Positions 33,418-40,879 of a stretch of DNA of 41,248 nucleotides are shown piece by piece. Numbering within the stretch: position 1 is the first letter of the stretch; every line of letters begins with the position of its first letter. The DNA comes from Bacillota bacterium (GTDB lineage: Bacteria > Bacillota > Desulfitobacteriia > Desulfitobacteriales > Desulfitobacteriaceae). The position numbers and the translations under genes were made by a program. The notes beneath the pieces are model-generated. The model did not search any database. It was not told the origin of the DNA and saw nothing but the letters and a program-made list of their open reading frames with translations. The stretch spans positions 1 through 41,248 of the forward strand of contig JAEWCM010000021.1 in the NCBI GenBank assembly GCA_023390635.1, given 5' to 3'.

Positions 33418-33788
33418 ACACCATCTCTCCTGCTCTTATGTCGATTAATTATAAATTCACTGATCGTTCCTCCTGCCGTCATAACCACGATCAGACTTAC
33501 AATGATAACCAACACCATTTTATAGCCGTTATCCATCATTAAATCCTTATACTGAATAATACCAACGGCAGAGGGAATAAAGAATAAGAGCAGCTCTGCC
33601 AGTAACCAGCCAGCTCCCAGTTCGACCCAGGATAATTTTACAATTTTAAGTTCCAATAAAATAAACAGCAAAATCAATCCGATAATGCTGCCCGGAATCT
33701 TTAAATTAAAACTTTGGGATATAAAATCTCCGACCAGGGCAATCAGGGTTAAAAGCAGAATTTGCAAAATTATTCTGAGCCACTTCAT
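33414..33788 (-). CDS. lrgA: LrgA/CidA-family holin-like membrane protein
   Basis: Small membrane protein (124 residues, four TMs) of the holin-like CidA/LrgA family. SQSFNLKIPGSIIGLILLFILLE is the family signature, followed by LLAELLLFFIPSAVGIIQY. It starts at ATG 33788 with AAGGAGATGAAACG upstream. First gene of lrgA-lrgB, with a near-consensus promoter at 33827-33855. LrgA and CidA cannot be separated from sequence alone. Confidence 0.92.
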   Translation of the reverse strand: MKWLRIILQILLLTLIALVGDFISQSFNLKIPGSIIGLILLFILLELKIVKLSWVELGAGWLLAELLLFFIPSAVGIIQYKDLMMDNGYKMVLVIIVSLIVVMTAGGTISEFIINRHKSRRDGV

Positions 33789-33826
33789 CGTTTCATCTCC
33801 TTTCTACTAAAATATCTTTTCCATAT

Positions 33827-33855
33827 AGTATACGATGCGGTAATATATGTGTAAA
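33827..33855 (-). promoter_or_regulatory. Sigma-A promoter of lrgAB
   Basis: Minus-strand TTTACA (33855-33850), 17-bp spacer, TATACT (33832-33827). It lies in the 122-bp divergent region shared with the LysR gene, where the LysR protein probably binds. Confidence 0.7.
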
Positions 33856-33910
33856 ATAAATATATAGAATGATTTTTATTCCTTTTAGTAATAATCAGGA
33901 GGATTGATCT

Positions 33911-34804
33911 ATGGAAATAAAAGTGCTGATATATTTCGTAGAAGTATATAAATACAGGAATTTCTCCCAGGCAGCGGAAAAACTGCACGTCACCCAGCCT
34001 ACTTTAAGCAAGGCAGTCAAATTTCTGGAAACCGAGCTGGAAGTAAAACTGTTTGAGCGCTCCACGAAGCAGGTCATCCCTACTGATGTGGGAGAAATCG
34101 TTTACAGACAAGCCTTAAAAATTCTCAAATCGGTCGAGGATTTATCTTCTGAACTTTCCGATGTCATCGGACTGCAGCGGGGAAAAGTAAAAATCGCTTT
34201 ACCGCCTATGATTGGAGCTAATTTCTTTCCGAAAGTCATTGCTCAATTCTACAATAGATATCCTCATATTACCATCGAGCTTTTTGAAGACGGGGCATTT
34301 AACGTAGCCCAAAATGTAGAGAACGGAACTCTCGACCTGGGTGTGGTACTTCTTCCTATAGAGCAAACCTGTCTCAATTATTTTCCTTTCGCCGTGGATC
34401 AACTGATGCTGGCAGTCCATCCTCAACATCCTTTGGCGGCAAAAGAACAAGTTGCTTTAAAAGAGTTAAAAGACGAGTTGTTTATCTTTTACCGTCAGGA
34501 TTTTACGTTGCACCATCGCATTAAGGCCGAGTGTCTTAAACTAGGTTTTGAGCCGAAAATTGTGGTAGAAAGCTCCCAATGGGATTTTATCGGGAAAATG
34601 GTGGCCGCCAATCTGGGAATTGCCTTGCTTCCCAGCACGATCTGCCGGGAACTGGATCCGGACAAAATGAAATTCATTCCTTTAGTGTCACCTGTCATAC
34701 CTTGGGATCTAGGCCTAATATGGCATAAAGACAAGTATTTAAGTTACGCGGCACGGGAGTTTATTCACTTTACCAGCTCACACATGGGTCAAACCTTGAA
34801 CTGA
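33911..34804 (+). CDS. LysR-family regulator (CidR/YwbI-like), divergent from lrgAB
   Basis: Transcription factor of 297 residues: N-terminal winged helix-turn-helix (residues ~1-60; YRNFSQAAEKLHVTQPTLSKAVKFLE) and a periplasmic-binding-protein-like effector domain (about 90-290). ATG with AGGAGG about 8 bp upstream. Divergence from lrgAB makes those genes its likely target; the effector is unknown (acetate or pyruvate metabolism for CidR in other bacteria). Its 3' end overlaps the 3' end of the convergent chemoreceptor gene by 16 bp, with no terminator between them. Confidence 0.9.
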   Translation: MEIKVLIYFVEVYKYRNFSQAAEKLHVTQPTLSKAVKFLETELEVKLFERSTKQVIPTDVGEIVYRQALKILKSVEDLSSELSDVIGLQRGKVKIALPPMIGANFFPKVIAQFYNRYPHITIELFEDGAFNVAQNVENGTLDLGVVLLPIEQTCLNYFPFAVDQLMLAVHPQHPLAAKEQVALKELKDELFIFYRQDFTLHHRIKAECLKLGFEPKIVVESSQWDFIGKMVAANLGIALLPSTICRELDPDKMKFIPLVSPVIPWDLGLIWHKDKYLSYAAREFIHFTSSHMGQTLN

Positions 34805-36507
34805 CTAATATGAAGCGATAAGTTCTCAGCCAGTTCAAGGGATTGCTGACTGGAGAATCTCAGCTGATCAATTGTCGCTTTAAACTCATCGATGGCATTG
34901 AAAACTTGTACCGATACATCGGCCGTATCACCGCTTACCTTGCCAATTTCCTGAACGGTGGACACAATTTTCTGATTGCTTTCCGAGACTTTCTGAATGG
35001 AATCGGAAATCTCCTGCATTTCCTTAGATACTTCGTCAATCATGCTCAGAATTTCTCCAGTCTTCTCCCCCGCTTCACCTACGACCTGAATTCCCTCTCT
35101 TACATATTCCACTGCCCGCTCTGTCGCTTTAACAGCATGAATAATATCATTTCGGTTCACATCGATTAAATTATTAATCTGTCTGGTTGCATTTTTAGTC
35201 TCTTCTGCCAGTTTGCGCACCTCATCAGCGACTACAGAAAAGCCTCTGCCATTTTCCCCTGCTCTGGCTGCCTCAATCGCTGCATTTAAAGCAAGTAAAT
35301 TAGTTTGTTCTGCAATACCGGATATGATTTCAATGATTTGCATAATTCTGTCCGAATTGGCCGCGAGCTTTTCAATCTCCGTCTTTACTTTCTCCGTCCC
35401 ACCATTGATCTCGTTCATTTGATCGACCGCTATTGTGAGCGCTTGCCGGCCTTTTTCCGTGGTTAAGACAGTTTGCTGGGTAAATTCAGCGACATTTTTA
35501 CTGGAATGGGCAATTCGCTGCATATTGGTTGACATTTCTTCCAACGCCCCCATGGTCTCCTGAACTGCTCCAGCCTGTTTTTGCGTTCCCAAAGTTACTT
35601 CCTCGATGGATGCACCGATTTGCTCGGCAACCTTAGCATTTTCCCGAGTGATCTTCTCTAACAGATGAGCAGAGTCGGTCACTTGGAATGCTGAATGGGA
35701 AACATTTTTTACCAACTCACGCAAACCGACAATCATCTTATTAAAGAATAAAGTCACCTGTCCTATTTCGTCCTTCCGCCTTGTATGGGAAATGGAAACT
35801 GTCAGATCTCCGTCTGCTACCTTATTAATATTTGCAGACATGTTTTGCAAAGGCCTGGCAATCGTCCGGGCCATCAGAAATCCCATTATCAACATCATAA
35901 CGGCCGCTGCCGAAGGAACAGCCAGCAAGTATTTTTGGATTGCAATAAAATCCAATTCACTACGGGTAGAGGTACTGTCAGCTTCCTTGAGATTAAAATC
36001 CACCAGTTGTCCGATTAAGGTTCCGATCTCCTCCATATGGACGGCGGCTGCGGAATTATAAAGTCTGTAAACTTCCGCCTGATCTACAGTCTCCCGTTCC
36101 TGTACCACTGTCTGGATATCGGTCCGGTATACTTGTAATTGCTCAGTTAATTTTGCAACATTTTCTTTTTCTAATGGATTCAAAGCCAGAGGGGCAAAAC
36201 TATTCAATGATTCATCAACCAGCGACATAATCACCGACCACTGTATTTGCAATTGCTGCTTTTTATTTCCGTCCGCCGGTGCAAATAACATCTCTATGCT
36301 TGTGCTCCGGGCCAGACGAAGATTAGAATTCGCTTCCTCCAGCATTTCTATGGATTTGAGCGAATCAACATAAGCCTTATTAGTGGTAGACTGCAACCGA
36401 TGAAATGACGCATAGCTGAGATAACTGGATAAAAACATGAAAAATAACATCACCAGAACAAGTAAATTTATTTTGTGAAAAGTTTTTCTATTATGAAACC
36501 ACTTCAT
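34789..36507 (-). CDS. Methyl-accepting chemotaxis protein
   Basis: Transmembrane chemoreceptor of 572 residues. TM1 at about 12-32, then a four-helix-bundle-type extracytoplasmic sensor domain (~35-185) and TM2 at ~190-212. A HAMP domain follows (~213-265), then the long coiled-coil signalling domain. The kinase-contacting tip lies in IAEQTNLLALNAAIEAARAG near residues 395-420. Ligand unknown: the sensor domain has no metal or haem motif that I can see. It starts 14 bp after the EAL/GGDEF gene, so a second messenger protein and a receptor are made from one transcript. No che genes are in the window. Confidence 0.93.
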   Translation of the reverse strand: MKWFHNRKTFHKINLLVLVMLFFMFLSSYLSYASFHRLQSTTNKAYVDSLKSIEMLEEANSNLRLARSTSIEMLFAPADGNKKQQLQIQWSVIMSLVDESLNSFAPLALNPLEKENVAKLTEQLQVYRTDIQTVVQERETVDQAEVYRLYNSAAAVHMEEIGTLIGQLVDFNLKEADSTSTRSELDFIAIQKYLLAVPSAAAVMMLIMGFLMARTIARPLQNMSANINKVADGDLTVSISHTRRKDEIGQVTLFFNKMIVGLRELVKNVSHSAFQVTDSAHLLEKITRENAKVAEQIGASIEEVTLGTQKQAGAVQETMGALEEMSTNMQRIAHSSKNVAEFTQQTVLTTEKGRQALTIAVDQMNEINGGTEKVKTEIEKLAANSDRIMQIIEIISGIAEQTNLLALNAAIEAARAGENGRGFSVVADEVRKLAEETKNATRQINNLIDVNRNDIIHAVKATERAVEYVREGIQVVGEAGEKTGEILSMIDEVSKEMQEISDSIQKVSESNQKIVSTVQEIGKVSGDTADVSVQVFNAIDEFKATIDQLRFSSQQSLELAENLSLHISQFKV

Positions 36508-36521
36508 TGCACCAAATCCTC

Positions 36522-38684
36522 CTATCTTAATATAAAGGCATTTCCGCCGATTGATTTAGCCTCTTTCTTAACCCCTGCCGCTTTCTCAGAAACCAAAACA
36601 GGCGACCACAGAGCATCCTCGCTAAAATTTACCACTACTCCCGCCAGGGCAACACTCAGCTCGTCAGTCCCCATCATTTGTACGGCCTCTTGGGAGAACT
36701 GTTTGATTATGGATTGTGCACACTCCTCAAGCTTATGAGGACAGAGCAAGACGATAAAATCATCCCCGCCGATATGGCCAATAAAGGCCTGGTCATCCAT
36801 TTGAGGAACTTCACTGATTAAAATGTTGCCTAGTTTTTTAATCACCATATCGCCTTGCTGAAAACCATATAAGTCATTGTAATGTTTGAATTTATTAAGA
36901 TCGACATAGATAACGCCAAAGCCCTCTCTTCTTTCAATGCGTTCCTTCAGCTCTTGCTCAATGCGCAAATTTCCCGGCAATCCGGTCAGAGGATTGGCAC
37001 CGCGGGCCACCTTTATCTGCTGCTCTGCCATTGCCTTGGTCAGAGTTGCCACGGAAACCATCCCGATGGGTTTTTGTTCGGCAGTCACCACGATTCCGTC
37101 ATACAACTGCGTATCTTTTCTTTGCATAGCTAAACTCGATACGACCTCAATAGGTGTCGTATCTTCAACAATAAGAGGGTTCCTATCGATAAGAAGGGAA
37201 ATCCCCCGGTCGGAATACAATGAAACGCCATAACGGGTGCCAAGTGCTGCAAACAGTTTGTCCCGGTGAATAACTCCCACTATTCTTTCTTGATCCAAGA
37301 TACAGACCAGCCATTGATTCGGGCGGTTGCGGAAGTAAGCTTCTACGGTAGCAACGGTGGTATCTTGCTGAAAAAAAGGTAAAGGCTCTATATAGGCTTG
37401 AATGGAACTTTTTTCTTCAGGGTTTCTGCGTTTTTCATTTTTGATAATATCCAGGGCTTTTTCATTAATCGTACTTTTCTCAAAGCTTGGTCTAGCCAGA
37501 AAATAGCCTTGAACCAAATTAACCCCTAATTGAACCACGGCCCGCATTTCTTCCAGGGTCTCCACCCCTTCCGCGATGACCCGGCACCCGATTCGTTTGG
37601 AAAAATTAACAAACGTCTCTAAAAGAGCCCATTTAATCGGATCGGCATTCACTCCTTCTATTAAGGAACGGTCAATTTTCAAAAAATCCGGATGAAGTTC
37701 GGCAATCGACTGGAGGGAAGAATACCCTGCTCCTACATCATCTAACGCAATCAAATAACCTTGATTGCGATAATGGCCCAAGGCATCTCTGAATACAGCA
37801 AAATCATCAATCGCACTTCTTTCTGTGATTTCTAAAATTACATTGCTTGGATTAAGACCTTGCTCATTAAGCAGCTTCCTTGTCTGTCCCGAGGCAAACT
37901 CAGGATCACTCAGCACTTGCGGGTTAATATTCAAAAACAGCATCTCCCGATTCACAGAAATAGCCGGGAATTTTGCAATTGCTTTTCTCCGGCATAACGT
38001 CTCCACCGCGTAAAGCTGACCTATTCTTTCAGCAAAAGGAAACAAATCGGCAATATTGGAAAAGGCCTTGCTTTCCCTCAGGCGGGCCAAGGCTTCATAA
38101 CCATATATCCTGCCACTCTGCACATCAACAATCGGCTGAAAAGCCATATTCAAAAATTCATTCTGCTCTTTGAGCAAATAATTCAGTTCTTCCCGGCATA
38201 CAAAATAGTTTTTGTCCTGAACGGTTTTATTTAATAAGAAAGCTTCTTTTACCGCTGCATAAAGAAGATACTCCGGACTTCTTTCTTTTTCATAGAAACA
38301 TTGGACAACCCCTGACCTTAACAAGATTTTTTCATCCACAAATTTTTTAATCCGCCTGTTGAAATTCTCAGTCAGCGGATTAACCCAATATTCGTTCAAT
38401 TCTATAATGGCCCACGGATATTTCTCCTTAGGTACAAGATACACAACATAATCATCTCCGCCTCTGCTCTCCAGGAACGCAAAATGGAAATAATCTTTTT
38501 GCCTTTTTAAAGTATTCTCAATCTCCTCTTCCAAACTTTCCAATATATGATTACAGGCTTTATAACCATACCGGAACTCTACCTCATGAAATTTCACAAT
38601 ATCTATGTATAAAATCCAAACTGTTTTTCCTGCTTTTAACATACGCTTCAATTTCTGCTGACCTAAATCAGTTTTTTTAAGCAT
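36522..38684 (-). CDS. EAL-CBS-GGDEF cyclic-di-GMP protein with a second, degenerate N-terminal GGDEF-like domain
   Basis: A 720-residue cytoplasmic protein. Residues 1-~160 resemble a degenerate GGDEF domain (WILYIDIVKFHEVE; RGGDDY at 74-79). The EAL phosphodiesterase domain (~170-415) has YEALAR (EAL 197-199), LEITERSA, DDVGAGYSS, KIDRSLI and IAEGVET, so its metal and catalytic residues look intact. Two CBS motifs (~430-560) follow, then a GGDEF domain (~565-715) with VDLNKFKHYNDLYG and GGDDF (639-643) in place of GGDEF. Likely c-di-GMP hydrolase with a regulatory or weak cyclase domain; CBS suggests nucleotide sensing. ATG with AGAGGGG upstream. First gene of a two-gene unit with the chemoreceptor. 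Confidence 0.9.
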   Translation of the reverse strand: MLKKTDLGQQKLKRMLKAGKTVWILYIDIVKFHEVEFRYGYKACNHILESLEEEIENTLKRQKDYFHFAFLESRGGDDYVVYLVPKEKYPWAIIELNEYWVNPLTENFNRRIKKFVDEKILLRSGVVQCFYEKERSPEYLLYAAVKEAFLLNKTVQDKNYFVCREELNYLLKEQNEFLNMAFQPIVDVQSGRIYGYEALARLRESKAFSNIADLFPFAERIGQLYAVETLCRRKAIAKFPAISVNREMLFLNINPQVLSDPEFASGQTRKLLNEQGLNPSNVILEITERSAIDDFAVFRDALGHYRNQGYLIALDDVGAGYSSLQSIAELHPDFLKIDRSLIEGVNADPIKWALLETFVNFSKRIGCRVIAEGVETLEEMRAVVQLGVNLVQGYFLARPSFEKSTINEKALDIIKNEKRRNPEEKSSIQAYIEPLPFFQQDTTVATVEAYFRNRPNQWLVCILDQERIVGVIHRDKLFAALGTRYGVSLYSDRGISLLIDRNPLIVEDTTPIEVVSSLAMQRKDTQLYDGIVVTAEQKPIGMVSVATLTKAMAEQQIKVARGANPLTGLPGNLRIEQELKERIERREGFGVIYVDLNKFKHYNDLYGFQQGDMVIKKLGNILISEVPQMDDQAFIGHIGGDDFIVLLCPHKLEECAQSIIKQFSQEAVQMMGTDELSVALAGVVVNFSEDALWSPVLVSEKAAGVKKEAKSIGGNAFILR

Positions 38685-38865
38685 TAACAGCCCCTCTTCT
38701 TAAGCAATTTACACATATCTGACATTTTTCGACTATTTGATATTTATTTCTTTGGAGACATTTTATTGCACAAATATGAAGATAATATTAACGCTTTGTA
38801 AATTCATCTTTAAATTTAGATTGATACCCATATTTTTTCTTAACATCAACAACTTCCTAGGAAAA

Positions 38866-38919
38866 TTAACAACGAATTAACATTGATTTAATTTTTGTTT
38901 TACAGAGAATAGCTACTAT
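38866..38919 (+). promoter_or_regulatory. Pho box and promoter of phoB
   Basis: Four 6-bp direct repeats at exact 11-bp period: TTAACA 38866, TTAACA 38877, TTAATT 38888, TTTACA 38899. Nine bp after the last is a -10-like TACTAT (38914-38919). This matches the TT(A/T)ACA repeat with 5-bp spacers bound by PhoP in Bacillus. The rest of the 38685-38985 gap has no gene; it must also hold the promoter of the minus-strand EAL gene. Confidence 0.8.
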
Positions 38920-38985
38920 AACAATGGAGAGTTGATTTATCAACTGTCGATCCACTCTACTATAAACATAATTAGGAGTGTCATT

Positions 38986-39687
38986 ATGTCTAAAGTTTTG
39001 CTGATTGAGGATGACACGGCAATTCAAGAACTGGTTCGATATACCTTGGAAAAGGAGGGATTCAATGTTCTAATTGCTGATAACGGTGAAGAAGGGCTGG
39101 AAATGGCCAAACGGGATCACCCCGATTTACTTCTGCTAGACCTTATGCTTCCTCTCTTAAGCGGCCTCGAAGTTTGTAAACTGATCAGAGCCCAGGAAAG
39201 CACAGCCAGATTACCGATTATCATGCTTAGTGCCAGAGATGATGTGATTGACAAAGTGATCGGTTTAGAATTAGGAGCTGATGATTACCTTTCCAAACCC
39301 TTTAGCCCGCGGGAATTAGTGGCACGCATCAGAGCCCGCTTGCGAGAAGAACAGCGCAATCGGAATGTCGAGCACAAACCTTTAAAATGGGGAGCTTTAG
39401 AAATCTGGCCGGAAAACTATATTGTGAAGCTGAACGATCAGCCTGTTAACTTAACGGCTAAGGAATTTGAACTATTGTTAATCTTTGTCTCCCATCCTCA
39501 GCAGGTATTCAGCAGGGATTATCTCACGCAAAAGGTCTGGGGATACCATTTCAATATCGATACCCGCACGATTGATGTGCATATCAGCAATTTACGAAAC
39601 AAGCTTAAGGCGATTGGCACCGTAATCGAGTCCATTCGAGGCGTCGGATACCGCTTTGCTCCTTCACAAAGTGAGCCGAAAACTTAA
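38986..39687 (+). CDS. phoB: Phosphate-regulon response regulator (PhoB/PhoP, OmpR family)
   Basis: A 233-residue DNA-binding response regulator. Receiver domain: acidic pocket E8-D9-D10, phosphoacceptor Asp52 in LLLLDLMLP, and Lys104 in LSKPFSPRE. The C-terminal winged helix (~135-230) has LTAKEFELLLIF and DTRTIDVHISNLRNKL, as in OmpR/PhoB. ATG 38986 has AGGAG at 7 bp; an upstream ATG at 38932 extends the frame 18 residues into the leader and is rejected. A four-repeat Pho box lies upstream and pstS follows, so assignment to the Pho system is by context plus family. The cognate PhoR kinase is not next to it. Confidence 0.92.
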   Translation: MSKVLLIEDDTAIQELVRYTLEKEGFNVLIADNGEEGLEMAKRDHPDLLLLDLMLPLLSGLEVCKLIRAQESTARLPIIMLSARDDVIDKVIGLELGADDYLSKPFSPRELVARIRARLREEQRNRNVEHKPLKWGALEIWPENYIVKLNDQPVNLTAKEFELLLIFVSHPQQVFSRDYLTQKVWGYHFNIDTRTIDVHISNLRNKLKAIGTVIESIRGVGYRFAPSQSEPKT

Positions 39688-39737
39688 CACAAGCTTTACT
39701 CTATCACCGTTGTACCTTTACAAAGATTCGATATAAT
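39684..39737 (+). promoter_or_regulatory. Pho box and promoter of pstS
   Basis: TTAACA 39684 (overlapping the phoB stop codon), TTTACT 39695, a degenerate third repeat ACCGTT 39706, and TTTACA 39717, all at 11-bp period. A perfect -10 TATAAT (39732-39737) stands 9 bp after the last repeat. Confidence 0.82.
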
Positions 39738-39767
39738 CAACATGAAAAATTTAAAGGGGGAACATCA

Positions 39768-40652
39768 ATGTTTAAAAAATCTAAAATAGCCTTAATCTCC
39801 ACATCATTAATTGCACTTTTAGCTTTAGCCGGATGTGGACAAGGGGCTAGCTCGTCTGACACAAATACAGACGGGTCCAAAGACTCTGTTCAAAGCAATG
39901 TAACGATTGATAAGAAAGTTATCTCCTTGGCCGGTTCAACAGCTATCCAGCCTTTGGCCGATGCGGCAGGAAAGGAATTTATGGCTAAATATCCGGAAGT
40001 TCAAGTTAATCTCAGCGGCGGCGGTTCAGGTACAGGCATGAACAATGTGGCCAGCGGTGCAGTGGATATCGGAAACTCCGATGTTGATGTTCCGGATGAA
40101 TTGAAAGATAAAGGACTTGTTGACCACAAAGTGGCTGTAGCTCCCTTCCTCATCATTATCAACAAGGATGTGACCGTTGATAATCTGAGCAAACAACAAC
40201 TCACCGACATCTTCACAGGTAAAATCACCAATTGGAAAGAAGTTGGCGGAAAAGACGAAAAGATTTCCATTATCGGCAGAGCCGCTTCTTCCGGTACACG
40301 TAAGACCATCAACAAAATTGTTATGGATGGCGCTCCTTTCACTGATGCTGCCACAGCTCAGGACTCCACCGGCAACCTGCTCACAGGTGTAGCTGCTACC
40401 CCAGGTTCTATCGGCTATATTGATGCTGCTTATTTAAACGACACTGTTAAAGCCATTAAATATGATGGTGTAGAATATACTGCAGCTAATGTCATTAACG
40501 GCACCTATAAGATCTGGTCTTACGAGCATATGTATACTAAAGGTGAAGCCACCGGTACTATTAAAGCCTTCATTGATTTCATGCTTTCCGATGACGTACA
40601 AACAAAAATTGTAGAGCAAAAAGGCTTTATTCCGATGAGCAAGATGAAATAA
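39768..40652 (+). CDS. pstS: Phosphate ABC transporter substrate-binding lipoprotein
   Basis: Binds phosphate outside the membrane and hands it to PstCA. The 294-residue precursor has a lipoprotein signal with lipobox LAGC (Cys23), then a Ser/Asp/Asn-rich linker. SLAGSTAIQPLADAAGKEF and LSGGGSGTGMNNVASGAVDIGNSD are phosphate-site segments of the family; GRAASSGTRKT is a third. ATG with AAAGGGGG upstream. It has its own Pho box promoter and its own terminator (40685-40722), so it can be expressed at a higher level than the membrane subunits. Confidence 0.96.
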   Translation: MFKKSKIALISTSLIALLALAGCGQGASSSDTNTDGSKDSVQSNVTIDKKVISLAGSTAIQPLADAAGKEFMAKYPEVQVNLSGGGSGTGMNNVASGAVDIGNSDVDVPDELKDKGLVDHKVAVAPFLIIINKDVTVDNLSKQQLTDIFTGKITNWKEVGGKDEKISIIGRAASSGTRKTINKIVMDGAPFTDAATAQDSTGNLLTGVAATPGSIGYIDAAYLNDTVKAIKYDGVEYTAANVINGTYKIWSYEHMYTKGEATGTIKAFIDFMLSDDVQTKIVEQKGFIPMSKMK

Positions 40653-40684
40653 CCATGATTTCCCTTCCAAATCAATAATGTTTC

Positions 40685-40726
40685 AAAAGGGTTGTCGCAT
40701 TGCTTATGGCGACAACCCTTTTCTAT
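40685..40726 (+). terminator. Rho-independent terminator after pstS
   Basis: AAAAGGGTTGTCGC (40685-40698) and GCGACAACCCTTTT (40709-40722) form a perfect 14-bp stem with a 10-nt loop and T-rich end. Confidence 0.9.
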
Positions 40727-40744
40727 CACTTAGTGGCATGTTTT

Positions 40745-40798
40745 TTAACTTTCAGTTAACAATACCTTAATCATGGATTTACATTTATCGTTTAAAGT
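40745..40798 (+). promoter_or_regulatory. Pho box and promoter of pstC
   Basis: TTAACT 40745, TTAACA 40756, TTAATC 40767 and TTTACA 40778 at exact 11-bp period, then a -10-like TAAAGT (40793-40798) 9 bp later. The geometry is identical to the arrays upstream of phoB and pstS. The remaining 40799-40879 shows no other feature. Confidence 0.8.
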
Positions 40799-40879
40799 GG
40801 AATTGTTCCACAACGTCCTGTTCAACATTACTGTCTAATCTCATCGTCATTCAGAATGAAAAAATGTGGAGGTGTTATC

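Noticed and set aside
38837..38845. A further TTAACA at 38840 as a fifth Pho repeat
   Set aside because: It is 26 bp from the first repeat of the array, off the 11-bp register, and no intermediate repeat is present.
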